Source: CAYRYU01 sp964428355 (GTDB lineage Bacteria; Muiribacteriota; Ozemobacteria; Ozemobacterales; Ozemobacteraceae). Taken from it: a stretch of 64,000 nucleotides of DNA. The notes below the pieces were generated by a model. The model searched no databases. It saw nothing but the letters and a program-made list of their open reading frames with translations, and was not told the DNA's origin. The position numbers and the translations under genes were made by a program. Positions 54,050-62,898 of the stretch are shown in pieces. Where the stretch lies: the NCBI GenBank assembly GCA_964428355.1, contig CAYRYU010000020.1, positions 1 through 64,000 of the forward strand. Direction: 5' to 3'. Every line of letters starts with the position of its first letter. The stretch's first letter is position 1.

Positions 54050-56497
54050 TCAGGCTGCGTTGGGGGTCGAGGCCTCTTCCTTCGCCTGTTTGCCGGGCAT
54101 CCGCCAGAGGGAGAGGGCTGCAAGGAGATAGCAGGAAAAACCGACCCAGAAGGTCGCGGATATCGACATCTGCATCGAGATCATTATCGCGAGCACCGAG
54201 GCGCAGATCGACGCTGCCCCGTTGATTCCCCAGAACCAGGGCAGGAAGCCGGGAAGAAACGTGTTAACCCTCCCCAGGCCCACCGGAAAAGGCATTCCCA
54301 TGAACAAACCCATGGGAAAAAGCATGCTGCCGGCGATCACTATCCTCACGGGGGTTTCCGCGCTCTGAAAGGAGGAAAGCACCGGGGGAAGAACCAACCC
54401 TGTCAGCGCGAGGATTCCCAAGAGCCACAGGAAAACCCTCGGGGGCTGTTCCGATTCCTGAAGAAACAGCCGCTCGGAAAGCTGACTTCCGAGGCCCGAT
54501 GCCAGAAGCAGCGTGAACAGGCACACCGTGAGACTGTAGACCGGATGGCCCAGAAAGAGGTTGAACTTCTGCATGACCGCGATCTCCACCAGCAGGTAGC
54601 CCAGCCCGATTCCCGCGAAGTACACGGTCGGCAGTACAGTGAGCCCGGCGGGAGGACGGAATGGGGAGATCCAGAGCGGAAGCAGGATACAGAGGAGGGT
54701 AAGGACGGTTACAGCCACGAGGATCCCTACCAGGAGTGCGACCGCGGCAAGGTTGAAGGAATGGAGCCCGCTTCCCCATTTCTCCGGATCGAAAAAGTCC
54801 CGGAGGGGAAGGAAGTTGAAGAAGAATGGCCGCTCGTCGGTTGGGGGGGTGATATCCATCGGAAACGCTCGTCCGAAGGCGTCCAGGTCAGGGGCTTCGA
54901 GTATGGCGGCAAAGTTCGGATCGCTTATCGTGGAGGAACCCAGGACCGTCTCATACAACATCCGTTCGCCCACTTCCCCAAGTTTCTGGCGATCGGCTGG
55001 GGAAAACGGTGTTGGGGAGACCAGAAGGGTTCCCATCCCCCGCAGAAGCTCAAGGCCCCTGTAACGGAAAGGGCTCCTGGCGAGGAGCAGGTGATCCGCC
55101 GGCTTGGTTATTCCCCGGGAACGAAGGCTCGCGGCCGCCAAAGCGACAAGGCGGTAGATTTCCGCGGGCCTGTCCTTGAGATACCAGCGGGTGACCGATA
55201 GGATGCCGTCGGGTTTGAGACGGTCGAGGAACAGCTTCCAGCTTTCCATCGTGTAGAGGGCGTTTTCGGACAGAACATAGGCTCCAGCGGCCGTTGCCGC
55301 CCAGGTGTCGATCAGGGAAATCTGCAGGATATCGTAGGTCTCGGAGGCTCTCGAAAGAAAGGCCCGGGCCTCGTCATTCACTATCCGGACGTTGGGTATA
55401 CGGTCGAGGTGGCCGGTGAAATCTCCGAAAATGTCGTTGGCGATCTTGAGGATCTCGGTGTTCACCTCGACCCCGGTAACCGACTTCTGCCCGAAAACAA
55501 GGGCCGAAAGAATATCCCGTCCCCCGCCGACGCCTATTACCAGAACATCCGCAGAGGCCCTTAGAAAGTGAACGAGGTTGGTGACGTCATACTTGAGGAA
55601 CTCGAGGTCGGAAAGGTTCCCGTCGAATCTCGTCAGGAAGGTCGCGGCAAACGAATCGATCCTCATCGTCAGCTGCTGAAGAGGTTTTGCCACGCTCGCG
55701 ACCACGGAACTCAAACCCCACCCCTTTGGGAAGGACGGAACATCGGGATCACCCGAAACGGTCACCCGGGAGTAGAGGTTCCAGGATTCGAAAAGAGGCG
55801 TCTCCTCGATCTTGTCCTTGACATACTGGACCCGTATGGCCGGGTTCTGGCCCGCGTATCCGATGGCATTCACCACGATGAAAATCGTTGCGACGAGTAC
55901 GAGGGCCATGACGATCCTTCGACCGAATGACAGATCGGGTGAATTCGCGAAGAACACCGCCCCGATTCCCGCTACAGCGGCAGCGGCAAAGATCGCGGTC
56001 GGGGCATCCGCCACCGAAAGAAGGGGATAGAGGGAGATGCATGCCGCGGCGGCTCCGCACAAATCGGCGGCGTAGAGCTTTGGAGTCTGGGAAACCGAGC
56101 TCGTAAGGGCGAGGGTTATGCACATTCCCCCGAAAACGAACGGAAGTGCCACCGCCAGAACCGTCAGGGCGATGCTGTAGACTCCAAGGACGCTCCAGGA
56201 CGGGGTGAAGGGAATGCAGAGGTGGTTCAGAAAACCCGCCGGGATGGTCAGGAACAATCCAGTTGCGGTCTGGAAAAGCCGCAATCTCAGCTTCTCCCGG
56301 GAAAAGAAGCCGGGGAGGAGGAAAACGATCATCGCTCCCGCGGTCAACCCGAACATCGAGACCGAAATGGCGAAGAAAGCGAAATGGTACCACATCGTGA
56401 CGCTGAAGATCCTGGTCAAGAGGACCTCGAACATCATTATCGCCGCGGAAACCAGGAAAACCCCGGCCCGGGAGATGGATTCGGATGGCGGTTCCAC
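54050..56497 (-). CDS. Membrane protein with spermidine-synthase-like domain
   Basis: 815 residues. About seven membrane segments in the first 230 residues, a soluble central domain, then a second set of six or seven (about 580-800). The central part has VLVIGVGGGRDILSALVFG and VTGVEVNTEILKIAN, the SAM-type nucleotide fold of spermidine synthases, and YDILQISLIDTW. This arrangement is known for bacterial membrane spermidine-synthase-like proteins of uncertain function, and polyamine synthesis is not shown. The final segments (LGYLLVEIAVMQKFNLFLGH) are typical of that family. It heads a minus-strand run of three envelope genes. Confidence 0.8.
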   Translation of the reverse strand: MEPPSESISRAGVFLVSAAIMMFEVLLTRIFSVTMWYHFAFFAISVSMFGLTAGAMIVFLLPGFFSREKLRLRLFQTATGLFLTIPAGFLNHLCIPFTPSWSVLGVYSIALTVLAVALPFVFGGMCITLALTSSVSQTPKLYAADLCGAAAACISLYPLLSVADAPTAIFAAAAVAGIGAVFFANSPDLSFGRRIVMALVLVATIFIVVNAIGYAGQNPAIRVQYVKDKIEETPLFESWNLYSRVTVSGDPDVPSFPKGWGLSSVVASVAKPLQQLTMRIDSFAATFLTRFDGNLSDLEFLKYDVTNLVHFLRASADVLVIGVGGGRDILSALVFGQKSVTGVEVNTEILKIANDIFGDFTGHLDRIPNVRIVNDEARAFLSRASETYDILQISLIDTWAATAAGAYVLSENALYTMESWKLFLDRLKPDGILSVTRWYLKDRPAEIYRLVALAAASLRSRGITKPADHLLLARSPFRYRGLELLRGMGTLLVSPTPFSPADRQKLGEVGERMLYETVLGSSTISDPNFAAILEAPDLDAFGRAFPMDITPPTDERPFFFNFLPLRDFFDPEKWGSGLHSFNLAAVALLVGILVAVTVLTLLCILLPLWISPFRPPAGLTVLPTVYFAGIGLGYLLVEIAVMQKFNLFLGHPVYSLTVCLFTLLLASGLGSQLSERLFLQESEQPPRVFLWLLGILALTGLVLPPVLSSFQSAETPVRIVIAGSMLFPMGLFMGMPFPVGLGRVNTFLPGFLPWFWGINGAASICASVLAIMISMQMSISATFWVGFSCYLLAALSLWRMPGKQAKEEASTPNAA

Positions 56498-56599
56498 GCG
56501 TCGATTCTACAGGAATCACCCGGGTAAAGCAAACCAACGCCCCTCCCGGAAATGCCGGGGACCCTCTCCAAAGTACGTAATCGGGACGATAGGAAAGCT

Positions 56600-57346
56600 A
56601 TGGGATTCGATGAAATTCCCGGTCTGAAAATCTATATGGGAGCCATCTTCTCGATTTTCGGAAGTCTGCTGGGAAGCTTTTCCAACGTGGTGATACTCCG
56701 CACCGCATCGGGGAAATCGATCGTGTTTCCGCCTTCCTCCTGTCCCCACTGCGGACACCAGCTTTCCGCCTTCGACCTGATCCCGGTTTTCGGCTGGATC
56801 TTCCTTGGGGGAAAATGCCGTTACTGCCGCGCCCCCATTTCCGGCCAATACCCGCTCGTCGAAGCAGCAGCGGCAATCATCATGGGATCGGCATTCCTCC
56901 ATGCCGGGTTCACGCGAGAACTGATTCCGGGGGCAGGTTGGGGAATCATCTGGCTCGTCATTTCGGTCATGAACCTTCGGGGGGAAATCGCCACCCCCGC
57001 TCCATTCCTCTGGGCCGTACTTTATGGTCTGGGTCTTGGCTTCCTGGCCAACCGGTCCCTTCCGGAGGGGCTGATACCGATGATCGCCGTGGCCGCAGTC
57101 TGCACAGTCATCTCATCGCGCGGGCGCATGGATGCACGAGCGGGCCGCTTTTTCGGGACGGGACTTTCGGGAATGCTCACCACCTTGCGGTTCGGCCCAT
57201 GGTTTCCCGCTTCCCTGTGCGTGATAGCCGTCCTGGATGCGGTTCTTCAGCGCAGGGCCGAAAAATGGGAAAAACGGCTCCGGATCGCGACCTTCGTCTG
57301 GAACCTGGCGGGCATCGCCCTGGGAGTGACCTTCGGTTTCTGGTGA
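56600..57346 (+). CDS. Prepilin peptidase-like protein lacking both catalytic aspartates
   Basis: 248 residues from the ATG at 56600, with AGGA just upstream; an ATG at 56552 is also possible. The N-terminal part matches PilD: FGSLLGSFSNVVILR, then the four Cys at 48, 51, 73 and 76 (CPHC and CRYC). The membrane part should hold two Asp, in an ID-L-x-x-x-x-x-P motif and in GxGD. Here the first place reads VMNLRGEIATP with Asn125, and the second GTGLSGM with no Asp. The frame is intact, so it is not an obvious pseudogene. It may keep the N-methyltransferase part only, or have another role. It is 8.5 kb from the pilin. Confidence 0.75.
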   Translation: MGFDEIPGLKIYMGAIFSIFGSLLGSFSNVVILRTASGKSIVFPPSSCPHCGHQLSAFDLIPVFGWIFLGGKCRYCRAPISGQYPLVEAAAAIIMGSAFLHAGFTRELIPGAGWGIIWLVISVMNLRGEIATPAPFLWAVLYGLGLGFLANRSLPEGLIPMIAVAAVCTVISSRGRMDARAGRFFGTGLSGMLTTLRFGPWFPASLCVIAVLDAVLQRRAEKWEKRLRIATFVWNLAGIALGVTFGFW

Positions 57347-57377
57347 ACCCCCTTCTCCGGCCATTCCCCGGTATGGG

Positions 57378-57407
57378 GGGTGTGACCGCAAAGGGTGTGA
57401 TCGCAAG
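57378..57407. repeat. Two tandem 15-bp repeats
   Basis: GGGTGTGACCGCAAA is followed directly by GGGTGTGATCGCAAG, 13 of 15 bases equal. They lie between the convergent genes ending at 57346 and 57430. Role unknown; possibly a binding site. Confidence 0.5.
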
Positions 57408-57429
57408 GAATCAGTCCGTCAGACGCTCT

Positions 57430-57870
57430 TCACTTCCTCGACGCCGTTTGCATCTTTTCCCGGAGAAGTCGTTCCTGTTCCTTGATGAAATCCTTGAGGA
57501 ATTGGTGTTCTTCAGGGAAACGGCGGAGAATGTCGAATGCCGCGGTTTCCGCTTCGAGAATCCCGCTCCGAAGGACCTGGTGGAGCATCTCCCGGTCGGG
57601 GGCCTCGAGGCTCGTCCTTCTTTTCACCGACAGAAGAAACTCGAGGATCTCCGGCGGAACCCCGGGCTGACCCGGAAGTTGCGGCGCGCTTTGGTCGATT
57701 CCCAGTTCGGATTGGGGTTCCGGCGGGAGAAGATCGTCCCATCTCTTCTTCAGGTTCTTGGATTCGGTGGGGGGATCGACCCGGGTGAACGGGAATTGCC
57801 CTTTCCGGATCTCGTAGATGAGTATGGCAACGATATCGAGGATGAGGACGACGAGGAGAAAACGGTCCAT
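57430..57870 (-). CDS. Small membrane-anchored protein of unknown function
   Basis: 146 residues from the ATG at 57870. One membrane segment at the N-terminus (FLLVVLILDIVAILIYEI), then a soluble part: a proline-rich stretch (LPPEPQSELGIDQSAPQLPG) and a helical, charged C-terminus (FDILRRFPEEHQFLKDFIKE). The frame extends to 57987, but that part overlaps the chorismate synthase start region and lacks membrane character. It is divergent from aroC with 79 bases between starts. I recognise no family. Confidence 0.6.
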   Translation of the reverse strand: MDRFLLVVLILDIVAILIYEIRKGQFPFTRVDPPTESKNLKKRWDDLLPPEPQSELGIDQSAPQLPGQPGVPPEILEFLLSVKRRTSLEAPDREMLHQVLRSGILEAETAAFDILRRFPEEHQFLKDFIKEQERLLREKMQTASRK

Positions 57871-57949
57871 ACTATGCAAATCGGCATTTCCAGGAGTTTT
57901 GTTCATCGGCTCTGGGAAAACCATTGGGAATCTGGTATCCTTCGTTTGG

Positions 57950-58990
57950 ATGGCAAACACGATCGGAAACATCTTCCGGGTGACCACCTGGGGGGAATCC
58001 CACGGCCCAGCCCTTGGGGCCGTGATCGACGGTTGTCCTGCGGGAATGCCTCTCGTTAACGGCGAAATCCGCGCGCAGTTGGATCGCGATATCCCCGATC
58101 ACGAAATCGGAACTCCCCGGGGGGAGAAAAACCGCTTTCAGGTCCTGTCTGGAGTTTTCCAAGGCCGGACCCTGGGAACCCCGATTTCGATCATCATCTG
58201 GAACAACGATGCCCGACCCGATACCTACGAACCCTCTCGCGATACGCTAAGGCCCGGTCACGCCGATTTCACGTGGCTGGCCCGGTTCGGGCATACCGAT
58301 TACCGTGGCGGGTCGAGGGCTTCGGGCAGGGAGTGCATCGCCCGGCTCGCGGCGGGAGCGGTTGCACGCAAAGTCGCGGGGCTGGCGGGAATCGGGTTCT
58401 CCGCAAAGGTCACGGAGATGGCAGGAATGAAGGTTTCGGACGGCCCTTCCTACGAAACCGCGAAAACCAGGGTTCTGGAACTCGGTGAAAAGGGGGAAAG
58501 CACCGGAGGGATCGTGGAGATAACGGTTTCCGGCCTTCCCGCGGGCGTGGGGGCCCCGGTTTTCGGGAAGCTCCAGGCGGAGCTGGGAAGGGCCTTCCTT
58601 TCGATCGGGGGGGTAAAGGGTTGCGAGTATGGAACCGGGTTCGAAGCGGCCAGGATGACCGGAAGCACCCATAATGACCCGTTCCGCATCACCGAGAACG
58701 GGGTCGAGACCGATGGAAACCGTTGCGGGGGCCTGCTTGGTGGAATCACCACGGGAGCCGACATCGTTTTCCGGCTTGCGGTCAAGCCCACCCCCACCAT
58801 CGCCATCCCCCAGAAGACCGTAGATGTCGGGAAGAAGCAGGAGATCACCGCCGGATACAAGGGCCGCTTCGACAAGAATTTTGCGCCCCGGGTGGTTCCC
58901 ATCGCCGAATCGATGGCCGCCATCGTGGTCGTCGACCACCTCATGGGGTCTGGCCTGATCTCTCCCATACGAAGTCCCGATCCGGACTGA
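57950..58990 (+). CDS. aroC: Chorismate synthase
   Basis: 346 residues from the ATG at 57950, which begins with the usual MANTIGNIFRVTTWGESHG. DGCPAGMPL, RGGSRASGRECIARLAAGAV and a later RMTGSTHNDPF are family signatures for FMN and substrate binding; EYGTGFEAARMTGS and GGLLGGITTGADI also match. It makes chorismate from EPSP, the last common step to aromatic compounds. The TMTC-like gene starts six bases after its stop, so they may be co-transcribed although they are not functionally linked. Confidence 0.95.
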   Translation: MANTIGNIFRVTTWGESHGPALGAVIDGCPAGMPLVNGEIRAQLDRDIPDHEIGTPRGEKNRFQVLSGVFQGRTLGTPISIIIWNNDARPDTYEPSRDTLRPGHADFTWLARFGHTDYRGGSRASGRECIARLAAGAVARKVAGLAGIGFSAKVTEMAGMKVSDGPSYETAKTRVLELGEKGESTGGIVEITVSGLPAGVGAPVFGKLQAELGRAFLSIGGVKGCEYGTGFEAARMTGSTHNDPFRITENGVETDGNRCGGLLGGITTGADIVFRLAVKPTPTIAIPQKTVDVGKKQEITAGYKGRFDKNFAPRVVPIAESMAAIVVVDHLMGSGLISPIRSPDPD

Positions 58991-58996
58991 ATCACG

Positions 58997-60790
58997 ATGC
59001 CTGAACCGGACTCGCGGCCGGGACTCCTGGAACGACTTTTACCCCTTTTGATCGTCTTTCTGGCCTATTTCCCGAGCCTTTCGGAGTCGTTCCACAACCT
59101 GGACGATCCCGAACTTACCTTCAACAACCCCCTTCTTCACCTCCCGTTCCTCGATGCGCTCCGCAAGATCTTCACCTCCACGATGGTGGACATCTACCAG
59201 CCTTTGAACGTTCTCTCCCTCGGTCTCGAAGCGCGTTGGATCGGACTGGATCCGTTCGTTTTCCGGCTCGACAACATCCTTTTGCATCTGGCGAACACTT
59301 TCATGGCGGGTGCGATCGCCCGCCGTTTCGGGGTGGGACGCTGCGGTTGCGTCCTGGCAGCGCTTCTTTTCGGTCTCCACCCCACCCGTACTGAAGCAGT
59401 GGCCTGGATCACCAGCCGGAAGGATGTCCTGAGCGGCTTCTTCTTCCTGGCGGGGGTCCTCTGCTGTCTCGAGTACCTCGGCCAACCCCGATCGACGATG
59501 AGATGTGGGATGCTCGTCTGCGGCCTCGGAAGCATGCTTTCGAAGCCCACCACCGCTTTCTACCCGTTCGTCCTTTTCCTGATCGGTTTCCAGAAGGGGG
59601 GGTGGACATTCCGTCGTTGCCTTTTGACCTTTCTCCCGGATTTTCTCGTTCTGGCAATCGTCTTTCATATCAACCGGGTGCTCGCGCCTGCCGATATCCA
59701 GGCTTTTGCAAGGATGATCCCGGTCCAGTGGCGGTTGCTCATGGGGGAAATCGGGACAGGGGTGCTGATCCGGTATCTCCTGTTCCCTTTCGACCTTCCG
59801 GTGCTCATTCCCCAACCGGTCAGCCCGACTGAAGTCCTTGGGGCGGGACACCTCCTGGAGGGCCTGTTTCCTGTCCTTCTGCTCTATCTCCTTGTCAGGG
59901 CGCCACGCCAGAGCCGTTTGTACCTTGGCGCCTGGTGGTTCGCCCTGGGGATGGTCCCCATAATCGGGGGAAGGGTCACCGGCGTCCTCACCTACGAGCT
60001 GACCGCGATCCGGTATCTGTATATCCCACCCCTTGGAGCCTTTATCTGGTGCGGGGGGTTTTTCGGCCCCTGGCTGTCGGACAGGAGAGTCCGGCGGGGA
60101 AGGTGGTGGCTCGCAAGCCTGTGTTTTGCGGGTGTTTTTTCCTTCTTCGCCTGGCAGACCGCGAGGCTTGCACCCCTCTGGGGCCAGCCCAGGAAGCTCT
60201 GGGAGCGGGCGGTCGGGCAGTTCCCGGTTTCCAGGAATCTCCTTGCGCTCGGCAGGGTCGCCCTGGTCGAGAAGGATTTCCCCGCAGCTCTGGATGCCCT
60301 TCTGGAGGCCGAGAGGAGATTCGGAGGCCAGAGTTCCCATTGGACCGGAGCCACTCTCGACGAAATCCGGTACTACGCATCCATGGCTCATTCAAGGCTG
60401 GGAAATGTGGCCTCCGCACAAGCTGAGATTCTCCAGGCGATCAGGGAATCCCCCCGAAACGCCCGGTATCATCATGCCCGTGGCGTCCAGTTGCTTCAGG
60501 AAGGCCGGTTGCCCGAAGCTCTCGATTTCTTCCAACAAGCCCAGAAGCTCGATCCGGAGTTTCCGGGAGGTTGGTGTGACGGCGGCCTTGCCCTTTCCCG
60601 GCTGGGAAGAAACCCGGAAGCCCTGGCCGCTCTCGGCCGTGCACGGGAGCTTTCTCCCAGGAACCCCGCGGTCCTTCGGAATACCGCGACCGTCCTCGAT
60701 GCTCTGGGTCGGACCGATGAGTCCGGGAGGCTTCGGGCCGAGGCGGACCGTCTCGTCACCGACATCCTCGATCTCCAGGGAACCTGGTAG
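58997..60790 (+). CDS. TMTC-like membrane protein with C-terminal TPRs
   Basis: 597 residues. About ten membrane segments (residues 10-390) with the loop FHNLDDPELTFNNPLL, QPLNVLSLGLEARWIGLDP and LHPTRTEAVAWITSRKDVLS, the hallmarks of TMTC-type GT-C proteins (DUF1736), which in animals are O-mannosyltransferases. Residues of about 415-590 hold TPR repeats (NLLALGRVALVEKDFPAALD, YHHARGVQLLQEGRLPEALD). The fusion suggests that the TPR part faces the periplasm and binds the protein that receives the sugar. If active it could glycosylate surface proteins such as the Thr-rich lipoprotein at 30301, but this is only a guess. Confidence 0.8.
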   Translation: MPEPDSRPGLLERLLPLLIVFLAYFPSLSESFHNLDDPELTFNNPLLHLPFLDALRKIFTSTMVDIYQPLNVLSLGLEARWIGLDPFVFRLDNILLHLANTFMAGAIARRFGVGRCGCVLAALLFGLHPTRTEAVAWITSRKDVLSGFFFLAGVLCCLEYLGQPRSTMRCGMLVCGLGSMLSKPTTAFYPFVLFLIGFQKGGWTFRRCLLTFLPDFLVLAIVFHINRVLAPADIQAFARMIPVQWRLLMGEIGTGVLIRYLLFPFDLPVLIPQPVSPTEVLGAGHLLEGLFPVLLLYLLVRAPRQSRLYLGAWWFALGMVPIIGGRVTGVLTYELTAIRYLYIPPLGAFIWCGGFFGPWLSDRRVRRGRWWLASLCFAGVFSFFAWQTARLAPLWGQPRKLWERAVGQFPVSRNLLALGRVALVEKDFPAALDALLEAERRFGGQSSHWTGATLDEIRYYASMAHSRLGNVASAQAEILQAIRESPRNARYHHARGVQLLQEGRLPEALDFFQQAQKLDPEFPGGWCDGGLALSRLGRNPEALAALGRARELSPRNPAVLRNTATVLDALGRTDESGRLRAEADRLVTDILDLQGTW

Positions 60791-60793
60791 GAG

Positions 60794-60827
60794 ACCGGAA
60801 AACCGGGTGTCCCCCGGTTTTTCCGGT
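60794..60827. terminator. Bidirectional terminator between convergent genes
   Basis: ACCGGAAAACCGGG pairs with CCCGGTTTTTCCGGT, with one unpaired T and a small loop. A-rich and T-rich arms give a U-run for both strands. It lies four bases from each of the two convergent stops. Confidence 0.75.
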
Positions 60828-60831
60828 TCCC

Positions 60832-62229
60832 TCAGGCGGCCTTTGGCTTGGGGGAAGGTTCGGAATGCCGTAGGAAATAGCTGGCTTCGCGGCCCCAGGA
60901 GGAGTCCGGTTCCTGCTCCACGACCTGGCGGAACCTCTCCAGGCTGGTGGGAAGGTTCAGCTCGCGTTCCAGGAGGCCGAGACGGAACAGCTCTTCGGTG
61001 GTGTGCTTCTTCAGGGATACGATCCTTGCAAGGGCATCGTACTCCTCGCGCTTGTTTCCCAGGGTCCTCATTACGCGCGCGATTCCCCTGAAGGAGGGAA
61101 TGAACTCGTCGTTTACCAGCAGGACTTTGCGGAATTCCTCCAGGGCGGCCTTGGGCCTCCCCATTTCGAAAAGGACTTCGCCATAGAGACGGTGTCCGTC
61201 GATGTGACCGGGATGCTCCTTGAAAAGGACTTCCAGCACGGCGAGTGAATCCGAGTGACGCCGGAGCCTCCGGAGCAGGTCGGCATGGGCCATGGTGTAC
61301 GAGTCGATCTCGGGGAAACGCCGGGCGAGCTTCCGATAGACCTCCCGGGCGGAATCGAGCTCACCGGCTTTGTCGTAGAGGTCCGCCAGGGTCTTGGTGA
61401 CCTTGAGGTTGTCGGGCTCGATTTCAGAGAGCTTCTCTATCGTGACCAGCGCCCTGTCCCAATCCCCGATGTTCGCGTAACAGTGTGCCAGCAGGAACAA
61501 TGCCCGGGGGTTGTTCTTCATTCCTTTCAGTGTCGTGACGAGCGGAGGAATCGCCATCGCGTACTTCTTCTGGTGGAAATAGCACTGGGCAAGGTTCAGA
61601 TGGGCATCGAACGCGCTGGGGTTGATCATGACGACCCGGCGGAAATTCTCCGCGGCCCCCGAGAGATCCCCGCGACGCATGATGATCGTTCCAAGCGCGA
61701 AGCGTCCGGCTTCGTGGCCGGGATCGATCTGTAGAAGCGACTCGTACTGGGCCTGCGCGGCACCGAACTCCCCGTGCCTCCGCAGAACCTCTCCCAGGGC
61801 AAGGCGGATGTCCGTTCGCTTCGGGGCGATCGAAACTGCGCGTTGCAGGTTCAGGACCTGGCCTTCGGCGTTTCCCTCCATGAAAGCAAGGCGGGCGAAA
61901 GCGACGAACACTCCTTCGTTCCTGGGATCAAGCTCCAGCGCCCTTTCGAGAGTGAAGCGGGCCTCTTCGAACTGCCGGCAATGGGCAAGGCAGAGCCCAA
62001 GGTCGACCAGTGAGGTGACATTGGCGGGGTCTTTCGCCAAGAGCCTTCGCAGGAGAGGAACCGCCTCGTCATGCGCCCCGTTTCGCTGATGGAGCCGGAT
62101 GAGCTTCAACAGCGTTTCAGGAGCAGGATCGTCTGCGCAAGCCTGTGTTTCGAGAGCCCGGATAACGAACTGGAGGTCGCGGGGAGCCTCGGTCCTTTTC
62201 TCCGGTGCGTTGTTGGGATTCTGCGTCAA
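60832..62229 (-). CDS. TPR-repeat protein
   Basis: 465 residues made of about eleven tetratricopeptide repeats of 34 residues, from about residue 40 to 440. Examples are VPLLRRLLAKDPANVTSLVD, FTLERALELDPRNEGVFVAF and LNLAQCYFHQKKYAMAIPPL. No signal peptide or membrane segment, so it is probably a cytoplasmic scaffold. Its ATG overlaps the stop of the epimerase gene by four bases (ATGA), so translation is coupled. It lies in one transcript with the pseudokinase and rpe. Binding partner unknown. Confidence 0.85.
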   Translation of the reverse strand: MTQNPNNAPEKRTEAPRDLQFVIRALETQACADDPAPETLLKLIRLHQRNGAHDEAVPLLRRLLAKDPANVTSLVDLGLCLAHCRQFEEARFTLERALELDPRNEGVFVAFARLAFMEGNAEGQVLNLQRAVSIAPKRTDIRLALGEVLRRHGEFGAAQAQYESLLQIDPGHEAGRFALGTIIMRRGDLSGAAENFRRVVMINPSAFDAHLNLAQCYFHQKKYAMAIPPLVTTLKGMKNNPRALFLLAHCYANIGDWDRALVTIEKLSEIEPDNLKVTKTLADLYDKAGELDSAREVYRKLARRFPEIDSYTMAHADLLRRLRRHSDSLAVLEVLFKEHPGHIDGHRLYGEVLFEMGRPKAALEEFRKVLLVNDEFIPSFRGIARVMRTLGNKREEYDALARIVSLKKHTTEELFRLGLLERELNLPTSLERFRQVVEQEPDSSWGREASYFLRHSEPSPKPKAA

Positions 62230-62894
62230 TTGGATTCCTCCAGGGATCTGAGTCTTCGGACCAGGGCCGGCCGGTCGGTATCACCGAAAAAGGCGGATCC
62301 CATGACGAGCATGTCCGCTCCGGCCTCGAGTACGCGGTGCGCGTTGTTCCCGTCGATCCCACCGTCGACCTCGATGAGGGTCGGGAAGCCGAGCCTGTCG
62401 ATCATGGATCGAAGGGTCGAGATCTTTCCCAGCACCGGTTCGAGCATCGACTGCCCTCCGAAGCCAGGGTTGACGGTCATGATGAGGATGTGGTCGCAGA
62501 CGTCCAGTAGATACTCGAGGCCATCCAACGGGGTTTGGGGGTTGAGTGAGAGCCCTCCCGGGATGCCCATCTTTCGTAACTGGGCGAGGTACCTCTGGGA
62601 ATGAAGGCATGCCTCGAGGTGAAACGTTATCCGATCAACTCCCGCCTTCTGATAACGTTCGAACCAGTCATGGGGCTTTTCGATCATCAGGTGGACGTCG
62701 AAGGGAAGCTTTGAATGAGGGCGAAGGGAGGAAATGACCGGGGGGCCGAAGGTGAGGTTGGGGACGAAGTGGCCGTCCATCACGTCCAGATGGACCCAGT
62801 CCGCTCCGGAATCCGTGATCGACTGGAGTTCCGTTGCCAGCCTCGAAAAGTCGGCCGAAAGGATCGATGGCGCGATAATGACTCTTTTCCCCAT
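62226..62894 (-). CDS. rpe: Ribulose-phosphate 3-epimerase
   Basis: 222 residues, normal length. IAPSILSADFSRL, WVHLDVMDGHFVPNLTFGP with a metal-binding His and catalytic Asp, FDVHLMIEKP, MTVNPGFGGQ and IEVDGGIDGNN with the second catalytic Asp are all present. It interconverts ribulose-5-phosphate and xylulose-5-phosphate in the pentose phosphate pathway. It starts four bases after the pseudokinase stop and overlaps the TPR gene, as epimerase genes near kinase/phosphatase regulators do in many bacteria. Confidence 0.95.
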   Translation of the reverse strand: MGKRVIIAPSILSADFSRLATELQSITDSGADWVHLDVMDGHFVPNLTFGPPVISSLRPHSKLPFDVHLMIEKPHDWFERYQKAGVDRITFHLEACLHSQRYLAQLRKMGIPGGLSLNPQTPLDGLEYLLDVCDHILIMTVNPGFGGQSMLEPVLGKISTLRSMIDRLGFPTLIEVDGGIDGNNAHRVLEAGADMLVMGSAFFGDTDRPALVRRLRSLEESN

Positions 62895-62898
62895 CCCA

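Noticed and set aside
57378..57407. CRP-type operator
   Set aside because: TGTGA half-sites occur, but no palindrome and no promoter are close, and the place is a convergent gene junction.
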